NCBI GenBank assembly: GCA_903834675.1
Contig: CAILKC010000939.1
Span: forward strand, 1 to 9,064
Direction of reading: 5' to 3'
Length of the DNA stretch: 9,064 bases
Source: an uncultured Victivallales bacterium
Lineage (GTDB): Bacteria > Verrucomicrobiota > Lentisphaeria > Oligosphaerales > JAFGRS01
Below the pieces are notes generated by a model. The model did not search any database. It saw nothing but the letters and a program-made list of their open reading frames with translations, and was not told where the DNA came from. Position 1 is the stretch's first letter. Every line of letters begins with the position of its first letter. This document shows, in pieces, positions 7,526 to 9,064 of this stretch. The translations under genes were made by a program, and so were the position numbers.

Positions 7526-7849
7526 CTAGTAGTTCTGTTGAATGGCTTCGAGCACGATGGCAATGACCATGCACAGCGGGTTGTCTCCGACTCCCACTTT
7601 CCTCAACTCGCGGCCTTTGAGGGCCTCGGCCGCGCCGTCAAGCGCTTCCTCGACTGCCCGGCTGTCTTCGGTGCGCTTCGCCCATGCCTCGATGACGCCA
7701 ATGGTGTCTATCGTCCGCCGAAATAGATCGACGAGTCGCGCCTCTTCAGCGGCCGCGTACAGGTCATCGAAACTGAAGGGCGCCGTTTTCTTCTGGTCGA
7801 GCGCGGTGTTTGCGCAGAAGCCGATGGACGTCAGCATGAATAGTCGCAT
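7526..7849 (-). CDS. Hypothetical 107-aa protein, no family recognised
   Basis: I chose ATG 7849 because AAAAAGG lies 8 nt before it on the minus strand. The open frame continues 39 codons upstream, but that stretch runs through a DNA palindrome and has no ribosome-binding site. The protein opens with a weakly hydrophobic stretch (MRLFMLTSIGFCANTAL), which is not a convincing signal peptide. Residues about 26-78 appear mostly helical and charged (FDDLYAAAEEARLVDLFRRT, then EDSRAVEEALDGAAEAL). A basic linker (KGRELRKVGVGDN) is followed by a hydrophobic C-terminal helix (NPLCMVIAIVLEAIQQ). I do not recognise a family or catalytic motif. It lies 145 bp downstream of the ParE-like toxin and 111 bp upstream of the glycosidase gene, on the same strand as both; the gaps argue against tight co-transcription. 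It may be real on the basis of its start context and composition, but this is not certain. Confidence 0.55.
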   Translation of the reverse strand: MRLFMLTSIGFCANTALDQKKTAPFSFDDLYAAAEEARLVDLFRRTIDTIGVIEAWAKRTEDSRAVEEALDGAAEALKGRELRKVGVGDNPLCMVIAIVLEAIQQNY

Positions 7850-7881
7850 GTGTCTTACCTTTTTGGTGCCGACGTTACATG

Positions 7882-7911
7882 GACCGCCAATCGCGATCGC
7901 TATGGGCGGCC
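7882..7911. promoter_or_regulatory. 30-bp dyad centred on GCGATCGC upstream of the 107-aa gene
   Basis: The perfect octamer GCGATCGC (7893-7900) is the centre of a larger dyad: 12 of 15 paired positions match across 7882-7911, including a 5-bp CCGCC/GGCGG block on each side. The symmetry is strong enough that both strands would translate to near-identical peptides (PPIAIA). It begins 33 bp upstream of the ATG at 7849, which suits an operator or a leader hairpin. I found no good promoter boxes around it. Confidence 0.5.
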
Positions 7912-7994
7912 AGTGCATAGGCGCCAACGCCCACCTTGACCGGCAGTGGACCGCGCAGCAGGACACCGTACGGTCCGAGGTGTGGTTGGCGGTC

Positions 7995-8309
7995 CTATCG
8001 GGTTCTGTTGCGCTCCTCGATCAGCCATTTCCTGAGCAGACGCTCTACGCGCATGACGTACAGCAGGAACACGGTGTCCCCCTCACACCTGTAGAACACG
8101 CGGCAAGGTGTGACGACGATCTCCCGATAGGTCGAACGCGGCATCTCAGGGGGACGCTTGCCGGAAGATGGAAAACGTTGCAGCCGCCCCACGCTCTCAT
8201 ACACCCTCTGTACAAGTCGGCACGCCGCTCCCGGGTTGTCCAGCGCGATGTAGTCGGCAATCGCTTCGAGATCGGCGAGAGCAGGCTCCGTCCAGATCAG
8301 GCGAGCCAC
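7995..8309 (-). CDS. ParE/RelE-family toxin of a type II toxin-antitoxin system
   Basis: This 104-aa protein starts at GTG 8309; GGGAG lies about 9 nt upstream inside the antitoxin gene. It overlaps the end of the antitoxin by 13 bp, the usual arrangement for translational coupling. The ParE/RelE fold is clear from WTEPALADLEAIADYI (6-21), LQRFPSSGKRPPE (43-55), YREIVVTPCRVFYR (61-74) and FLLYVMRVERLL (81-92). The length is typical. RelE-type members cleave mRNA on the ribosome while ParE-type members target gyrase. The spacing and the absence of a clear set of RelE catalytic residues make ParE-like the safer call, but target is not provable here. Expected role: growth inhibition when the antitoxin is degraded, i.e. 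locus stabilisation or stress response. An ACCGTACGGT palindrome (7965-7974) lies 20 bp past the stop. Confidence 0.88.
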   Translation of the reverse strand: MARLIWTEPALADLEAIADYIALDNPGAACRLVQRVYESVGRLQRFPSSGKRPPEMPRSTYREIVVTPCRVFYRCEGDTVFLLYVMRVERLLRKWLIEERNRTR

Positions 8310-8554
8310 TTCTTCATTCTCCCACTGGCTTCCGCATGGGTCAGCGTCCGGCCCTCCAGAATTGCCCGTTCTCCGCGGGCAATCCCCTCGAGGATCGTCA
8401 TCCGCTCCTGCATCATCTCAAACGCCGCCACATCCACAAGATAGGCTGACGGGACGCCGTGTTCGGTGATCAAGACGGGGTCCTTGGACTCGTGGAGGTC
8501 GGCCAGTATCCGCGTCGCCTGCCGCTTCAACGTCGTAACAAGTTCAGTTCTCAT
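8297..8554 (-). CDS. Phd/YefM-family antitoxin
   Basis: This 85-aa protein starts at ATG 8554 and is the first gene of the toxin-antitoxin operon. Residues 1-50 fit the Phd/YefM DNA-binding fold: MRTELVTTLKRQATRILADL followed by DPVLITEHGVPSAYLVDVAAFEMM (25-48), the characteristic strand-turn-helix stretch. The helical, charged C-terminus (51-85) is the part expected to wrap and neutralise the ParE-like toxin encoded next. Proteins of this family repress their own promoter, with the toxin as co-repressor. That fits the repeated sequence overlapping the promoter immediately upstream. I see no Shine-Dalgarno sequence, so it may be translated from a leaderless transcript. Confidence 0.9.
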   Translation of the reverse strand: MRTELVTTLKRQATRILADLHESKDPVLITEHGVPSAYLVDVAAFEMMQERMTILEGIARGERAILEGRTLTHAEASGRMKKWLA

Positions 8555-8557
8555 GAT

Positions 8558-8590
8558 GTGATACTATAGTGATACTCGCCGCCGAAGCAA
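8558..8590 (-). promoter_or_regulatory. Toxin-antitoxin promoter with overlapping GTGATAC direct repeats
   Basis: On the minus strand TTGCTT (8585-8590) and TATAGT (8563-8568) are separated by 16 bp, a good sigma70-type -35/-10 pair. The -10 ends only 8 nt before the antitoxin ATG. Two exact copies of GTGATAC (plus strand 8558-8564 and 8569-8575), offset by 11 bp or one helical turn, overlap the -10 box and contain the palindrome ACTATAGT between them. This is the expected place for autorepression by the Phd/YefM antitoxin. Confidence 0.65.
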
Positions 8591-8734
8591 GCCTTCCGGA
8601 TTCTCTGGTCTCGTCTCTGCCAACGCCATAGTGTCCGCATCGAAGCGGACCATCCTGGCCAACGCATCAGCAACCCAAGGGCTCATTCCAGTACCTCGCG
8701 ATTCGTCGACCTGTGCAATAAGGATGGGCCGTGG
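8591..8734. other. Gene-free spacer with one hairpin
   Basis: I find no gene in this stretch between the toxin-antitoxin promoter and the repeat element. A perfect hairpin GTCCGC-ATCGAA-GCGGAC lies at 8633-8650. Nothing else in it is identifiable. Confidence 0.5.
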
Positions 8735-8945
8735 TATTCAGCCCCAAGGGGGCGTTTCGGGCGCCCAGGGCAACGCCCTGGGTACCCGTCCACAGCGAAG
8801 ATTAAGCCCTGAAGGGGCGGACCATGCGACCTCGGTGCGAAGGTAGGGTAGATGGCTCGCCCCTACAGGGCTCAAACCCATACCCATTCTATTCCCAGGG
8901 CGTTGCCCTGGGCTGGTATGGCAGCGCGCCTTCAGCGCTTCGTTG
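8735..8945. repeat. Symmetric six-hairpin palindromic element (MITE-like)
   Basis: Three hairpins on each side are mirrored about position 8838. Outer pair: GCCCC-AAG-GGGGC (8741-8753) and AGCGC-GCCTTCA-GCGCT (8923-8939). Middle pair: CCCAGGGC-AAC-GCCCTGGG (8764-8782) and its exact reverse complement (8894-8912). Inner pair: AGCCCTGAAGGGGC (8805-8818) and, inverted, GCCCCTACAGGGCT (8859-8872), which differ at one base. No transposase or coding frame of protein character is present; the open frame across it on the minus strand translates only the repeat. Similar CCCAGGGCGTTGCCCTGGG elements are, in my memory, dispersed in planctomycete and verrucomicrobial genomes and often mis-annotated as small proteins. 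Function is unknown. Confidence 0.8.
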
Positions 8946-9064
8946 TCGGTGCCGTTCCCGCATAACATAGCTAATAACAATACGTTATAGTATGTATTTG
9001 CACGAAATACATAGCTTAGCAGCGATTTACGATACATGAAATAGCCGTTAAGAATTTTGCAGCA
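8946..9064. other. AT-rich tail with hairpins and a direct repeat, no gene seen
   Basis: From about 8962 the composition turns AT-rich, unlike the rest of the window. A perfect hairpin TATGTATTT-GCACG-AAATACATA (8991-9013) follows a smaller stem ATAAC-AATAC-GTTAT (8974-8988). ACATAGCT is repeated directly at 8965-8972 and 9009-9016, 44 bp apart. TATAGT at 8986-8991 resembles a -10 box but has no good -35. The stretch may be a control region for a gene beyond the right edge. Confidence 0.5.

Noticed and set aside
7542..8444. 300-aa open frame on the plus strand
   Set aside because: It is antisense to the toxin-antitoxin pair and the 107-aa gene; the toxin and antitoxin families are clear on the minus strand.
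8738..9037. 99-aa open frame on the minus strand
   Set aside because: Most of it translates the symmetric hairpin element, giving an Arg/Pro/Gly-rich sequence of a type commonly mis-annotated as protein; the N-terminal part lies in the AT-rich tail without a ribosome-binding site.

Overview
The window is GC-rich bacterial DNA, probably from an environmental or gut bacterium of the Planctomycetota/Verrucomicrobiota/Lentisphaerota/Armatimonadota/Hydrogenedentota type. I infer this from three things: long secreted parallel beta-helix proteins, large secreted glycosidase-like proteins, and intergenic hairpin repeats of a kind I associate with those phyla. No rRNA or housekeeping gene is present, so the phylum cannot be fixed.

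Layout: (1) 1-144 is a 29-bp tandem repeat whose units each hold a small hairpin; it runs off the left edge. (2) 145-410 has no convincing gene but holds several strong palindromes and ends in a 12-bp tandem duplication that copies the Shine-Dalgarno sequence. (3) 411-3737 (+) encodes a secreted right-handed parallel beta-helix protein with a CBM9-like domain and a C-terminal beta-sandwich. (4) 3755-3903 is an imperfect inverted-repeat element between two convergent genes. (5) 3986-7414 (-) encodes a very large secreted protein whose central barrel resembles DUF5696/GH101-type glycosidases. (6) 7526-7849 (-) is an orphan 107-aa gene with a 30-bp dyad upstream. (7) 7995-8554 (-) is a Phd/YefM-ParE type II toxin-antitoxin operon with a recognisable, possibly leaderless, promoter. 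(8) 8555-9064 has no credible gene; it contains a symmetric six-hairpin element (about 8735-8945) and an AT-rich tail with its own hairpins.

The two large proteins plausibly act outside the cytoplasm on complex glycans and form a small convergent carbohydrate-degradation pair. No transporter, SusC/D pair, sulfatase or regulator is visible to define a full utilisation locus. The toxin-antitoxin module and the palindromic elements look like accessory DNA. I see no clear evidence of an undescribed multi-gene system. The most unusual material is the set of palindromic intergenic elements and the architecture of the DUF5696/GH101-like protein.
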